Shown: in pieces, positions 22,357 through 32,304 of the stretch
Position numbering within the stretch: position 1 is the stretch's first letter
How the letters are laid out: the number at the start of each line of letters is the position of its first letter
Assembly (NCBI GenBank): GCA_900073065.1
Contig: FJOG01000029.1
Coordinates: forward strand, 660,406 to 724,405
Direction: 5' to 3'
From: Phialocephala subalpina
Taxonomy: Eukaryota > Ascomycota > Leotiomycetes > Helotiales > Mollisiaceae
Length of the DNA stretch: 64,000 nt
The notes under the pieces: generated by a model
What the model was told of the DNA's origin: nothing
What the model saw: the letters and a program-made list of their open reading frames with translations, nothing else
Databases searched by the model: none
Position numbers and translations under genes: made by a program

Positions 22357-24484
22357 ATGGCGCCTCCGAAAAGCAGACCATCCAGTTCCAACATCTCCCC
22401 CCCTACCTCTGAGGATTACGATCCAGGCAAGTCGCCTCAGCAATTTTATATTCCAACATTACTGACATAGAGACAGCAACCGGAGCCTGCAGCATTGAGA
22501 CATGGAACGCTACAAAAGACCCATGGCGTGTCGCCGCTTGGGGATTCATTCCAGTCCCTTGGCCGTTTGGGTTGATGCCAGCTTCACAAAAACTCTTTGA
22601 TCTCTGGGCCAACATGGAGCAAGAATGTCAACAAATTCTCCGAAAATATCGAATCAATTCCGAGAGCATGAGAGCCTATGGTGTTCGTCTACCGGGTCAA
22701 GATACAGATTCTGCAGATCTCATCCTCGTTCTCACTCAAGATGTCGAAATCCACTCGTGGATTCATGCAGCAACCGAAATCTGGCAACTGTTTCAAGAAA
22801 AGGGATACGAACGAGAGGGCATCAAAGTTGAGATTCGGAACGAGCGTCGAGCTGCTTTCGATAAATCAGTGGTGATGCCAAACGATGAGCGCCTGTTGGG
22901 TATGATTGCAGCAATCCGCAATGACGTCTTAGAAAAAGTCAAAACTCTATTCCACGAGGACTGGACCTTCATTTCCTACCACATGAGAAGCCCGATTCAA
23001 GATCCTTCAATTCTCAAGCCTACTTGCATCATCGGTTGCAAGCCCGGACTCAGATCGCTGTTCACATACATCGAGAGCGAAATCCTCCAAATCCTGGACT
23101 GTCCACAATTTCCAGAGATCAGTCTTTACTTTGAGATCTGTCCAGGAACCATTGAATCATCTTCGGGCACTGGAAATGCCATAGCTTACGTCAACATGCC
23201 ACCTTACTCCAACAGAACCTCTATTGGACCGAGGAAGAACAAGGTAGATGCTGGGACTCTTGGAGGGTGCGTTTTGCTTCGCAAGGGCAACTCAGTCAAA
23301 CGATGCATCCTATCTGCATATCATGTTGCTCGAAGCGGGGTTGAGGGCGAAGCACTTGCTACAAACGACAAGAAAGGCCTTGGGCTAGATGAGTTTCCGA
23401 TACCTGAGGAAAGGCGAATCGACATCACATCTCCAGCTCTACTTGATATTTGGAAGACGAAATCCGTCCTGGAAAAGATGGGTCGAGATGATGACCTTGC
23501 CGAGCTTTGGCGACGTACACAAGAGATGTTTGGAACTGTCATTTTTGCTACTGGAAATGTGTTCCGAACTCCAGGTGAAAAGGGGAGAAGAATGGACTGG
23601 GTGTTGATTGAACTCAGCGACCCAAACAATCATTTCCGAAACCAACCGCCTCCAGCCGACATATTTCGTGATCAGGAGAATACAACTTTCCACAACTACT
23701 ATGCTAATAGTAACGACTACATCACAGACTTCGGGGAAGCTGCTCAAAAGGATTGGGTTGTGGCACAAGGTCGCACAACTCCTGCCTGCACTGGCAAGTG
23801 GTCAAAGTTGCTGACTGATATAAATTGGCCCCACATGGAAGTCTCATGGGAGGAGCAGGTTTTGTCAGATTGCGTTCAGGGTGGCCCCTTCGCTACCCAT
23901 GGAGATTCTGGGTCATGGATTGTGAACGAAAGGTATGAGGTAGTAGGGCTCTTGATCGCTGTGACAAGCGGAGGATCATTANNNNNNNNNNNNNNNNNNN
24001 NNNNNNNNNNNNNNNNNNNNNNNNNNNNNNNNNNNNNNNNNNNNNNNNNNNNNNNNNNNNNNNNNNNNNNNNNNNNNNNNNNNNNNNNNNNNNNNNNNNN
24101 NNNNNNNNNNNNNNNNNNNNNNNNNNNNNNNNNNNNNNNNNNNNNNNNNNNNNNNNNNNNNNNNNNNNNNNNNNNNNNNNNNNNNNNNNNNNNNNNNNNN
24201 NNNNNNNNNNNNNNNNNNNNNNNNNNNNNNNNNNNNNNNNNNNNNNNNNNNNNNNNNNNNNNNNNNNNNNNNNNNNNNNNNNNNNNNNNNNNNNNNNNNN
24301 NNNNNNNNNNNNNNNNNNNNNNNNNNNNNNNNNNNNNNNNNNNNNNNNNNNNNNNNNNNNNNNNNNNNNNNNNNNNNNNNNNNNNNNNNGCGGAGGATCA
24401 GTAGCCTCAGGAATTGTGACTCCAATGAAGACTATCGTGGAGGATATCGAGGCAAAGACAGGCTGGAAAGTAAGTCTGCCGTGA
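22357..24484 (+). CDS. Trypsin-like serine protease-fold protein, interrupted by assembly gap
   Basis: Exon 1 (22357-22426) joins exon 2 (from 22471) across a 44-bp GC-AG intron (GCAAGT..TAG). A ~270-residue N-terminal region of unknown fold follows, with short helices such as LFDLWANMEQECQQILRKY. It is followed by a chymotrypsin-like domain: GGCVLL..CILSAYHVA supplies His, RRMDWVLIEL is a plausible Asp, and HGDSGSWIV carries the catalytic Ser. No signal peptide is seen, so it is probably intracellular. A run of 408 Ns (23982-24389) falls just after the Ser motif, and the frame shifts across it as given. The gap edges are near-copies of each other. Overlapping them restores a continuous end, GGS-ASGIVTPMKTIVEDIE, to TGA 24482-24484. 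A GTAAGT at 24470 could instead splice to 24545 and end at 24562. The biological role is unknown. Confidence 0.72.
23982..24389. other. Assembly gap (408 Ns)
   Basis: The run of Ns is flanked by GCGGAGGATCATTA on the left and GCGGAGGATCAGTA on the right, which are the same 14 bases with one mismatch. The gap may be artificial or mis-sized. Confidence 0.95.
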
Positions 24485-24856
24485 TGGGCTATCTGTATTT
24501 AACTTTTCAACATTGCGCTGGGTTGCTTTTATGTGCGCATCAAGGTTTATCATGAGTTTTAGAATTGACGAAGACTTTTCCCACACAAAACCCCAAGTTT
24601 TCCATCCAAAAAGAGTTATTTGGTGCTAATTCCAGATCCTAACTCGCCACAATGTGCAAGTTCGAAGCGAGACATCCAAAGGAGGCGCTGGTCTCTTCCT
24701 TCTCACGTTACTTGTACAGTGGATGGCCACAAGTCTGAACGATTCGCTTATTCAGCCATTCCCTCACTACACTTCACTATCGCATTTATCCTATTAAATA
24801 ATCAAAAATAAAGTTATTCACATTCTAATTAAAGCATGCGATAACTAAGTATTTAA
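24485..24856. other. Intergenic stretch
   Basis: This is the 3' flank of the protease-like gene, turning AT-rich after about 24780 where the transposon relic begins. No gene is seen. Confidence 0.4.
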
Positions 24857-25700
24857 TTGACAATTCTATTAATTCAGTATTTTGTATACTACCCATTTGC
24901 AGCTTTCACAGCGTTTACACGCTTTTGCATCCCCTTAGTTAGCTTATTTAAGAGCTCTAGCGCCAAAGTCTCTCACGCCTCTTATGCACACTCTATCATA
25001 AAGTCTATTACTGTAATACTATTGCCTATACCCTTAAACTCAAAATATACTTTATCGATTTTTGATTTTAGCATCTTTTATAAGTTTTTTATAGGGTTCA
25101 AGTCTAGTGAATATAGCGGCTATTTTATCACTTTTATTTCTATCTCCTTAAAGAAGTCCTTAACTTTATATGCCTTGTGTATAAAGGCATTATCTTGCAT
25201 AAAGATGCTATTGTATTCGAGAATCGTAGGAAAGTATTCGCGTAAGACTTCGAGGTATACTTTAATTGTGACGCCCCCTTTTTTCGCATTCTAATCTCCC
25301 TCTATGACTACCAAATCACTCTTTACTCTAAAGCCGAATACTGCTTAAAATATCTATATTTTACCCTTTGGCGGTTTAATTTAAATCGCTCAAATTTCTA
25401 GAGCTTCACTTAAAAGCGTTGATAAGTAATTAGCTAAGGCACAAAGTGTGTATAAAAGAAGGGAAAATTACCCCGCCTGCGGTATACCCATTAGATAGCA
25501 CTTCTCTTCCCACGCTCAATTGAGCACTCATTAGACTACCGTAACCTTCTCTAAAACTCTATAGGCTTCTTATCGTACTTTAAAGTCCATTCTATACGCA
25601 GTAGCGCATGCTCTACAGTAAGAAATGGTCTCTACTTAGCTCTCTACTTCTATATATTTGATTTTTTGAAGTACCGGTAGATTATCTTCTTAAAAAAGTG
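24857..25700 (-). mobile_element. RIP-degraded Tc1/mariner transposase relic
   Basis: On the minus strand the DNA translates to FGFRVKSDLVVIEGD-stop-NAKKGG, then EYFPTILEYNSIFMQDNAF, then LYSLDLNPIKNL-stop-KMLKS, and ends NAVKAANG-stop-YTKY. This is the DDE_3 catalytic half of a Tc1/mariner transposase: the second Asp is in MQDN, and the usual S(P)DLNPIENLW has become SLDLNPIKNL-stop. Several Trp codons are now TAG and the last acidic residue reads Lys. Those are exactly the G-to-A changes produced by repeat-induced point mutation. The surrounding DNA is very AT-rich. The N-terminal half is too eroded to trace, and terminal inverted repeats were not found with confidence. Confidence 0.82.
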
Positions 25701-26523
25701 AAGCGCACAAAAACAAAAAGCTATTAAATAGTAATCTTTAGATTTACTACAATAGCACGTCGTATAAAGCGGTAATCTTTAAGAATAAGGACAAAAAGTG
25801 TACTTATACGTTTATTAGTGATATATAAAATCTAATTTAGCGCGTTTTTAATGATTGATTTGCAAGTGGAATCTAAGAGCTTCTCTATGCGCGCAATAAT
25901 AAGAATATAAATGCCATGATCGCGAGCACTAATAACTCTTAATCTCTAGTTAGAGAAGACCTCCCCTAGTGGTTGACGTGGTGCTCCAAGAGGTTTCATT
26001 GTTGTAGGTGAGTAAATGAGAAACGCGTAAAAACGCGCTTTTTGGTGTTCTCGCTTAGACTTGTGGCCACTTACTGTATTTGGAGGAATACCAAAAATTG
26101 GCGCTTACTGCCTGGAATTTAGTGCTATCATCACTAGACTTTCAGGCTGTCGAGCGCTGAAACTGCCTGAACACTGCATTTCCGTGCTCAAACCCTCAAG
26201 CGAGCCGAAGCACGTGTTGAATTTGCCCCGCGCCTCGGCCCGCATTAACGTTCCCCCTTTCCACATACATCCTCCGAGTCGATGAAGGTCAAGATACGGA
26301 GAACGCGGTCAAAAGTCTGGGTCTGCCCTGCGTATCTTATTTAAAACATGGGTAAACACGAGCTTGTAGACAGGAGTGATCCTGGGATTTCAAGCTGCGC
26401 CGCGATACGTCCATAAATTCCATGAGGCGCAGAAGTCTCACTGCGCCTCTTCGCCAATGGCACCCCAACTATAAAATGGGAGGATTCCTCCGTAATCCAC
26501 CATAAGAAGCACGGGACGGAAGT
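25701..26523. other. AT-rich flank and promoter of the GPI-protein gene
   Basis: The stretch to about 25920 is AT-rich and likely the eroded remainder of the transposon. From 25960 on, base composition returns to normal. No protein gene is recognised before 26524. Confidence 0.4.
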
Positions 26524-27598
26524 ATGGTAAATTTTCGCCATGTGGTGATCGCATCCCTTGTTGGTGGAACGGTTGCTGATAGCTTTAACAGTATGTTATT
26601 TACCTCTCTATGTGCCTTGCTCTGTTCGTTTTTGTTGTTATCAAGTCACGCTCTTCATTCGCAATTTTCGTGTTACTGATCTTGCGTGCACAGAATCAAG
26701 CTGCCCGGAGACTGAATGGCTTGTATTCAACAACACCAATGTCGCCGATCTCGCTCCATGCTCCGTGTTCAACTACCACTGCCCTGTCAATGGCACAAAT
26801 GAATTGATGGAATACAACTCCACGACAGGACCAGCACCAGCAGACTGTGTAAATTATGGTTACAACCTCGCCATATCAACAAATTCCAATGTCACCGGCT
26901 CATTGTCTATTCCTGGAGTGACGACTGCAATGCAAGCGTTCTTTCAAGGTGTATGGCCATGGACTGACTATTCCGGTCACAATATGAGTACGCCAGGCTA
27001 CCCGTTGAATATCACGAGTTTGGAGCTGCCGGACCTTGTTACTGTTACCAACTTTGGTGGCTTTGGGATCGAGTTGGCGGACAAGCTTGAGAGTTTGCAA
27101 GCTCCGAAATTGACCAACATCACAACTGGGTCCATAAATATCGATCTTTCGGGGATCAATCCGCCAGCTATCAATTTATCATTTCCAAGTTTATATTTTG
27201 TTCAGTCTGGAATCTTCTTGACGGGCAATATCGACGCGTAAGTATTCTTTTTCCTCATTTATCCTCGCGATTGTTGATTGTCTCGACCTGTGGGATAGAG
27301 CTGATCTTATAGTAGTGTCGACCTCCCAGTCTTGAACTCAACAGAAGGACCTATCAACGTTACCTCGACCGGAAACCTGGACTGTGTAGCATTTGCTGTC
27401 AGCGTTGTGAATGCTACATCTACGTTGTGGACCCATGGTATCAGCCCGAATGGCTCAGTAATTTGTAACTCAAAGAAGGCTAGTGTAACAACGTCTAGAG
27501 CTTCTCAGCCTACGAGTGGAAGCAGCGGAAAGCTTTGTGCAAGAGGTTACATAGTGCTGATTCTGGGATTCGTTGCAAGTATTTGCGTTGTCTTGTAG
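26524..27598 (+). CDS. GPI-anchored cell-surface protein, Ecm33-like
   Basis: Exons 26524-26590, 26694-27237 and 27313-27598 join in phase to 298 residues. The first exon supplies a signal peptide (MVNFRHVVIASLVGGTVADS). The mature part is rich in N-glycosylation sites (NNTN, NYS-like and NITS) and shows receptor-L-domain-like text (LELPDLVTVTNFGGFGIEL, LESLQAPKLTNI, INLSFPSLYFVQSGIF), as in fungal Ecm33/Sps2 cell-wall proteins. The C-terminus has a Ser/Thr/Gly spacer and a final hydrophobic stretch (GYIVLILGFVASICVVL), which is a GPI-attachment signal. It therefore probably sits on the plasma membrane or cell wall. At about 300 residues it is shorter than Ecm33 (about 400). The acceptor of intron 2 could be three bases further on. 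Confidence 0.75.
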
Positions 27599-29403
27599 GA
27601 ATGTAAATGTTATTATGCTTTGCTTTTGGCACTGTTAGCATATTCTATATAGGCTAAAGCTTGCGCTTGCGCTTGATCTTCCGTTGTCCTTCGTGTTGTT
27701 CTGTCGAAACGCTCTTTCCACCTGCGTCTGTACGCACAAAATTCTTCAAATGAGGAGCCCTTGCAGACGAAGTGCACATTCAGGGGTGAATCTCGCGGCC
27801 ACGCTTGCCTGAAACAGCTAGGTGTTTAGTACCTAGACTACATCTACTCACGCCGAGGGACCAAGACCAATACATCGACAACCAAAAGATCAGCCAGAGT
27901 CCAGACATCATTCATACATTAATAGCATATCATCAATGCTAGAGATCCCAAAAGTTTCTTTGAAAGTTGTCTTTAATATTCCCTCAAAAAGTAAGTCCGT
28001 ACCTTATGCGACGATTGGTGCCCCCTCACTTCACGAAAAGCGACCCCGAGCACCATTTCAAACCCGATTCGATCCAAGTGCCACCACAAAACATAGATGG
28101 AGTTAGAGTACGCAAAGAAGAGGTGGGCGAATCTGCGAAGACCATACAGGTTGCGCCTACCGGTTGGGAGGATAATCCAGAGGCCTCCCGGACTTCAATT
28201 TGGGGAGGAAGAGGCAAATGGAGGAACTGATTGAGCAGCTGTGATTCTCCGAGCACAGCCTTCTCGAGGGGTCAAAGCTGCACAGATATATTAGAGGTGA
28301 TATACAGCTGATGCCTCGTAGATTTGAGGTTGGGGTGTCTTAATTTGGGCACTCGATGCAGACGGTAACGAAAGATAAAGGGGAGCAGAGGGCTTTTGAA
28401 GACAATCCATCCATCGCCTGCGTCCCAGGTAAAGACTCGACTTCCAGCACTGCTTTTGGTTTGATTGTGTGTCTTGAAATTATAATTCATAGTCGAATTT
28501 CGTCTGCTGCACGTTGATCTGCTGCATTTTGCAGACTTTGCTTGGCTCGCATCACGATGAATAGGCTACTTCAGTGCAGCAGAAGCTGCGTAGAAGGCCG
28601 AGGAATGACACAATACCTCCACGCTTGCAAAATCAACAGCTTTGCTACTCTGTTATCCTTGTGATCGTGGCATCGTTGTTCCATCATCTCCATGCTAGTT
28701 CTTTGATCGCATTGCCTCGTTGCTTCGTCTGGAAATCATCGGCCTCGAGCCACCAATACGCTTGATATTCCTCAAGGACAACTACACTAGAGCATAATAA
28801 ACCTTTTTGTGATTCTATGTCCTCAGCAAACTGGTTCCTTCCTCAATTCCCGTGCTGAATATCGGCGGGTTGCGTGTTGAGTAAACTCTCGAGCTCAATG
28901 GCGAAATGTCTACAAATAGCAAGCCATATTTCCTGGGCACCTGCAGTGAAATTTGAAGTAAAATTTAACTCTCGTCCATTGATGATTGAGCGGTGGCATA
29001 TCTCAAGGCTGATTGCTGCATAGTTAGAAGCTTCCCGAGCACTCCTTTTATTCATAGTTGTGAAATTCTGTCTTCTCCTACCAATGTAAGTGCGGATTAA
29101 TCTCACGAACTACCTAGGTTGAGCCCTGAGGCGTTTTAATAAAGTAGTGAGCTAGTGTCGTAGGTTTGGCAACAAAGACTATCAGTCCACCTACCTCCTC
29201 CTCAGGCGGCAATATCCCATTAGCGTAATCAACACCACACTAGCGTAATCACGGTTTGCCTCTTGATCACTATTTAAAAGATCCTCGCGTCCTCTTTTTT
29301 CACCTTTCCCCAATACATCTACAAAGCCTTCTTTAGTCAAACCCAGACAGATCGATCCTCAAACACCGCAGTCTAGTCTGATCATCAAAGATCTTGACTC
29401 AAA
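27599..29403. other. Intergenic stretch
   Basis: No convincing gene is seen on either strand. A CTATTTAAAAG TATA-like word at about 29270 and C/A-rich leader-like sequence lie before 29404. Confidence 0.4.
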
Positions 29404-30296
29404 ATGTCTTCCTTCAATCTCCAAACCGTTGCCCTCCTTGTCCTACTCCTCGTCTTCTCCCCTTTGGTGCGCTTGGTTTGCCTGCCTCAGATGCAACTGC
29501 CGTTAGTGGAGATCCCTGCAGTGATATGCACAGCTTGACCTCCCACACCACCTTCGACGACGAGGGATGCCAGTATGTCAACCTTACCGCTCTCGTCTCT
29601 GACCACCCCGCCGCCATTGAGTCTCGACAAACCCAACCTATCGATCTTCATCAATTCCAGAGAGATGCCGATGGAGAAATCCCCTGTTACACCTGTCCTT
29701 TACACCAATGCACTATCCGATTTACTGACGATACATGTGATGTTTCTCGTGTTACCCTCTTCAGCTCCTTGCGCAAGGCTGTTGGTGGTACTGTTGTTAA
29801 TATGCGAGGTAAGTCATCACCATATTCCTTCACATTTCCCCGTTCTTCTCATCCGTACCACCGTCGAAGAAGAAGAAAAGCTGACACTCAATTCAATAGC
29901 CGGTCAAACCATTCTCGATTCCATCCTTCCTTACACCGTTGACATCGACTGGCCTACTGTTGTTACAATCGGAGATACGTATCGCTTAGGAGAGCGTACG
30001 CGACTATGATGGAGAGGTAAAGCGTAGGGTAAAATCAGTGCTGTTCGTTGTTCTTGTCTTATCGAGTCTAAGAGCTCGAGGCCTACCCTTAATAAAGAGT
30101 AAGATCACGCTAAGCCTACCGGCCTAAACACGTGATATCTATTCCAACACCTACAAATCAAATGGAGCCCCCATCGTTCTGGTACGCTGGCCAACATTTG
30201 ACCCAACCGGTGAACGGAGGAACCATGACTGATAACAACCCCGCTCTCAACGGATACTTCGTCAGTCGTATCTACCAATTTACCTGCACCTTTTGA
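29404..30296 (+). pseudogene. Secreted-protein gene disrupted by a solo LTR and a frameshift
   Basis: ATG 29404 begins a signal peptide (MSSFNLQTVALLVLLLVFSP). After that the coding frame continues one base out of register (GALGLPASDATAV), so a single base seems lost near 29463. The cysteine-containing body follows (GDPCSDMHSLTSH, EGCQYVNLTALVSDHP, CYTCPLHQCTIRF). An intron with GTAAGT at 29809 and TAG at 29897-29899 leads to a third segment, AGQTILDSILPYTVDIDWP. There a 192-bp LTR interrupts a Thr codon. Past the LTR, once one copy of the target duplication is ignored, the same frame carries on (NQMEPPSFWYAGQHL) to a TGA at 30294-30296. The original product would have been a secreted cysteine-containing protein of roughly 200 residues. 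I do not recognise the family. Two independent lesions make a functional product unlikely. Confidence 0.68.
29958..30149. mobile_element. Solo LTR (192 bp) with 5-bp target-site duplication
   Basis: The element starts TGTTG and ends CAACA, the inverted TG..CA termini of an LTR. It is flanked by the direct repeat CCTAC at 29953-29957 and 30150-30154. No internal retrotransposon region remains, so it arose by recombination between LTRs. Read on the minus strand it begins TGTTGGAATAGATATCACGTG in style, like Ty1/copia LTRs; that superfamily assignment is tentative. Confidence 0.85.
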
Positions 30297-31738
30297 AGCA
30301 AGTATCTTGATCCTGAGTTGGTCAGTCTGTTGGGAATCTGCGGATCCTTTGGGATTGAGCACAAATACCGGTCAGTAAATCTTTGTCACTGCTCCGCATT
30401 TCCCCCTCCGATTTTGATACGGCTTTGACTAATCTTTGTGTGCTCACAGATAGCAGCATAAATCTGGGAGTACTGGGCTCTTGGGTGGATGACAAATGAG
30501 AACATGGTCGTGGATTAGAGGAACAGCTTTGCTTGTCTGCCATGTGCCGCATGCTAATGTTGTCTTGTTGGTGGCTTGCTCTAGACGTCAAAGACTAGCA
30601 TGCATTGATTCTCAACAATGTTTTTCTTCCGCGCTGTGACCTTTAATCCGGATCTTTATGTTGGGACTGATCATCCATTGATCTCCCTTCTCTCAACCGT
30701 GATATCCTCAGTCCAAATGTGTTTTCCGCTCTTGATACTCACCAAATCATTTTTTCTGCGGTTGACAGAAGGAGAATACAAAGACCATGGATTAATCTGC
30801 CTGCTGAAATCAAGACACTACGAGTCAATCAACCTGCATTTTAGTAACTCTAAGGTCTCTTTGCTAGAGATCGAGAGAGACAAATCAGACATTTGGTGAG
30901 GCTGCGAGCAAATTCACTTTGTGCGTGCACGTGGAGAGTCAGAAGCGAGTGACGCCTGAGAATAGCCCTAGCCCTTCTCTTCTCTTGCTTCTCGGCCTCC
31001 TTTCCCTCATAAAGCAGTCATTGGCACATCATAGTTCCGACAATGACTTTCTGATCTGTCTCTTTCATCGCATACTATGTACCGGTCCAGGTTGGCAGAG
31101 CTTCAGCTTATCATGTGCGCTTTTACTTTCTTTGAATACTTCAGATGAAGATTAGAATCTGGTATGACACTTTTCAACTCTTGCACGTTGGCGCATCTCG
31201 ATATTTTTTGGAGTATCCACCTTTCACCCATCGACGTGATCGTCGAGGGCTCTCACAAACCCAATAGCAAGTAAATTTTGCAGAGAAATTGCACATTCAC
31301 AAGAGCGAGTACCAAGGGATGGTTATCAAATTTTCATTCCGTGCATCCATGACATGTCCAAATTGAGTACAAGTATTAAGACTGAGCGCCAAAAAAAGCC
31401 AAACATCTATTGCAAGAACAAAAGAAATACAAGAATAAGCCCCAAAATATTCTTGGAGCACCGTTAAAACCTCATGGTTTACTGGATGGCCATGAGGGAA
31501 AAGGTATGCTCCCACCTGTCCGATGATGATGACACTATCTGCTACAGCTTCGAAAACATTCAATCAAAAGCAAACATCGCTTCTCTCCCCAATAAATATC
31601 GACCTCTGGCTTCTTTTCATGATGATTTTGTTGCCGCGTGTGTCTACAGATCATGTTAGCCGGGTACCTTCAGCTTCTATCACGTGTAACTCACTTTTCA
31701 TCCAAATGGAGACCGTCGTTTTCACACAAGCCCCTAGT
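30297..31738. other. Intergenic stretch
   Basis: No recognisable gene. Short frames on both strands lack family features. Confidence 0.4.
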
Positions 31739-31965
31739 TCATATCCCCTCTTCCCTTGGACCACACACACATGCGTTGTTGAGCCGCTTTGCAGTTGTGA
31801 AAGTGCTTCGTGAAGTCGCTTGAAGTGTGTAGCCTAAGGGTACTCGTCGAATGTTTGCATGAACCCCGAATTTATATCCCCTCTGCCCATAGACTACACA
31901 CACTTTGATAGAGATATTCGAATTGCGTAGCCCAAGGGTACTCCCCTATGGTTCGGCGGATTGTT
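31739..31965. repeat. Diverged pair of ~110-bp direct repeats
   Basis: ATATCCCCTCTTCCCTTGGA..CACACACA..GTGTAGCCTAAGGGTACTC (about 31741-31845) recurs as ATATCCCCTCTGCCCATAGA..ACACACA..GCGTAGCCCAAGGGTACTC (about 31875-31955). The unit is non-coding as far as I can see. Confidence 0.6.
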
Positions 31966-32304
31966 TGTTGCAAATAGGTAGTTTATTGAGCGTTTCGAGT
32001 TGTTGTTGTTGTTGCTGAAATGAAGGCTGGATGATGGCATCGATGCCTAAATGCACGAAAATGAATTCTCGGTAAAGTCGTGATCTTTCTTGTTTTCCTT
32101 GTCCCTTCTGCCATGTTCAAGGTTCAATCTTGCCAAGATCTTAAGGGTCGTTCGTGGTTGGGAGCTTACAATCCTCAATACTGAGGGCGGTATTTATCGG
32201 AGTCTTGATGGTATCTTCGACCATAGTATGGTTGGTAACCTCTTTCATAAGATCGAGCAGCTGGCTTATAGGTGTCTGTCTTTTTAGGATTTCGCTCAAT
32301 TTGT
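31966..32304. other. Intergenic stretch
   Basis: This is the 3' flank of the minus-strand gene that ends at 32305. No gene is seen. Confidence 0.4.

Noticed and set aside
24857..25294. Plus-strand 145-codon frame rich in Ile and Phe
   Set aside because: It is antisense to the transposase relic; the minus strand holds recognisable DDE motifs.
25960..26340. Plus-strand 74-codon frame near 26061
   Set aside because: Too short, no family features, and placed between transposon remains and a promoter.
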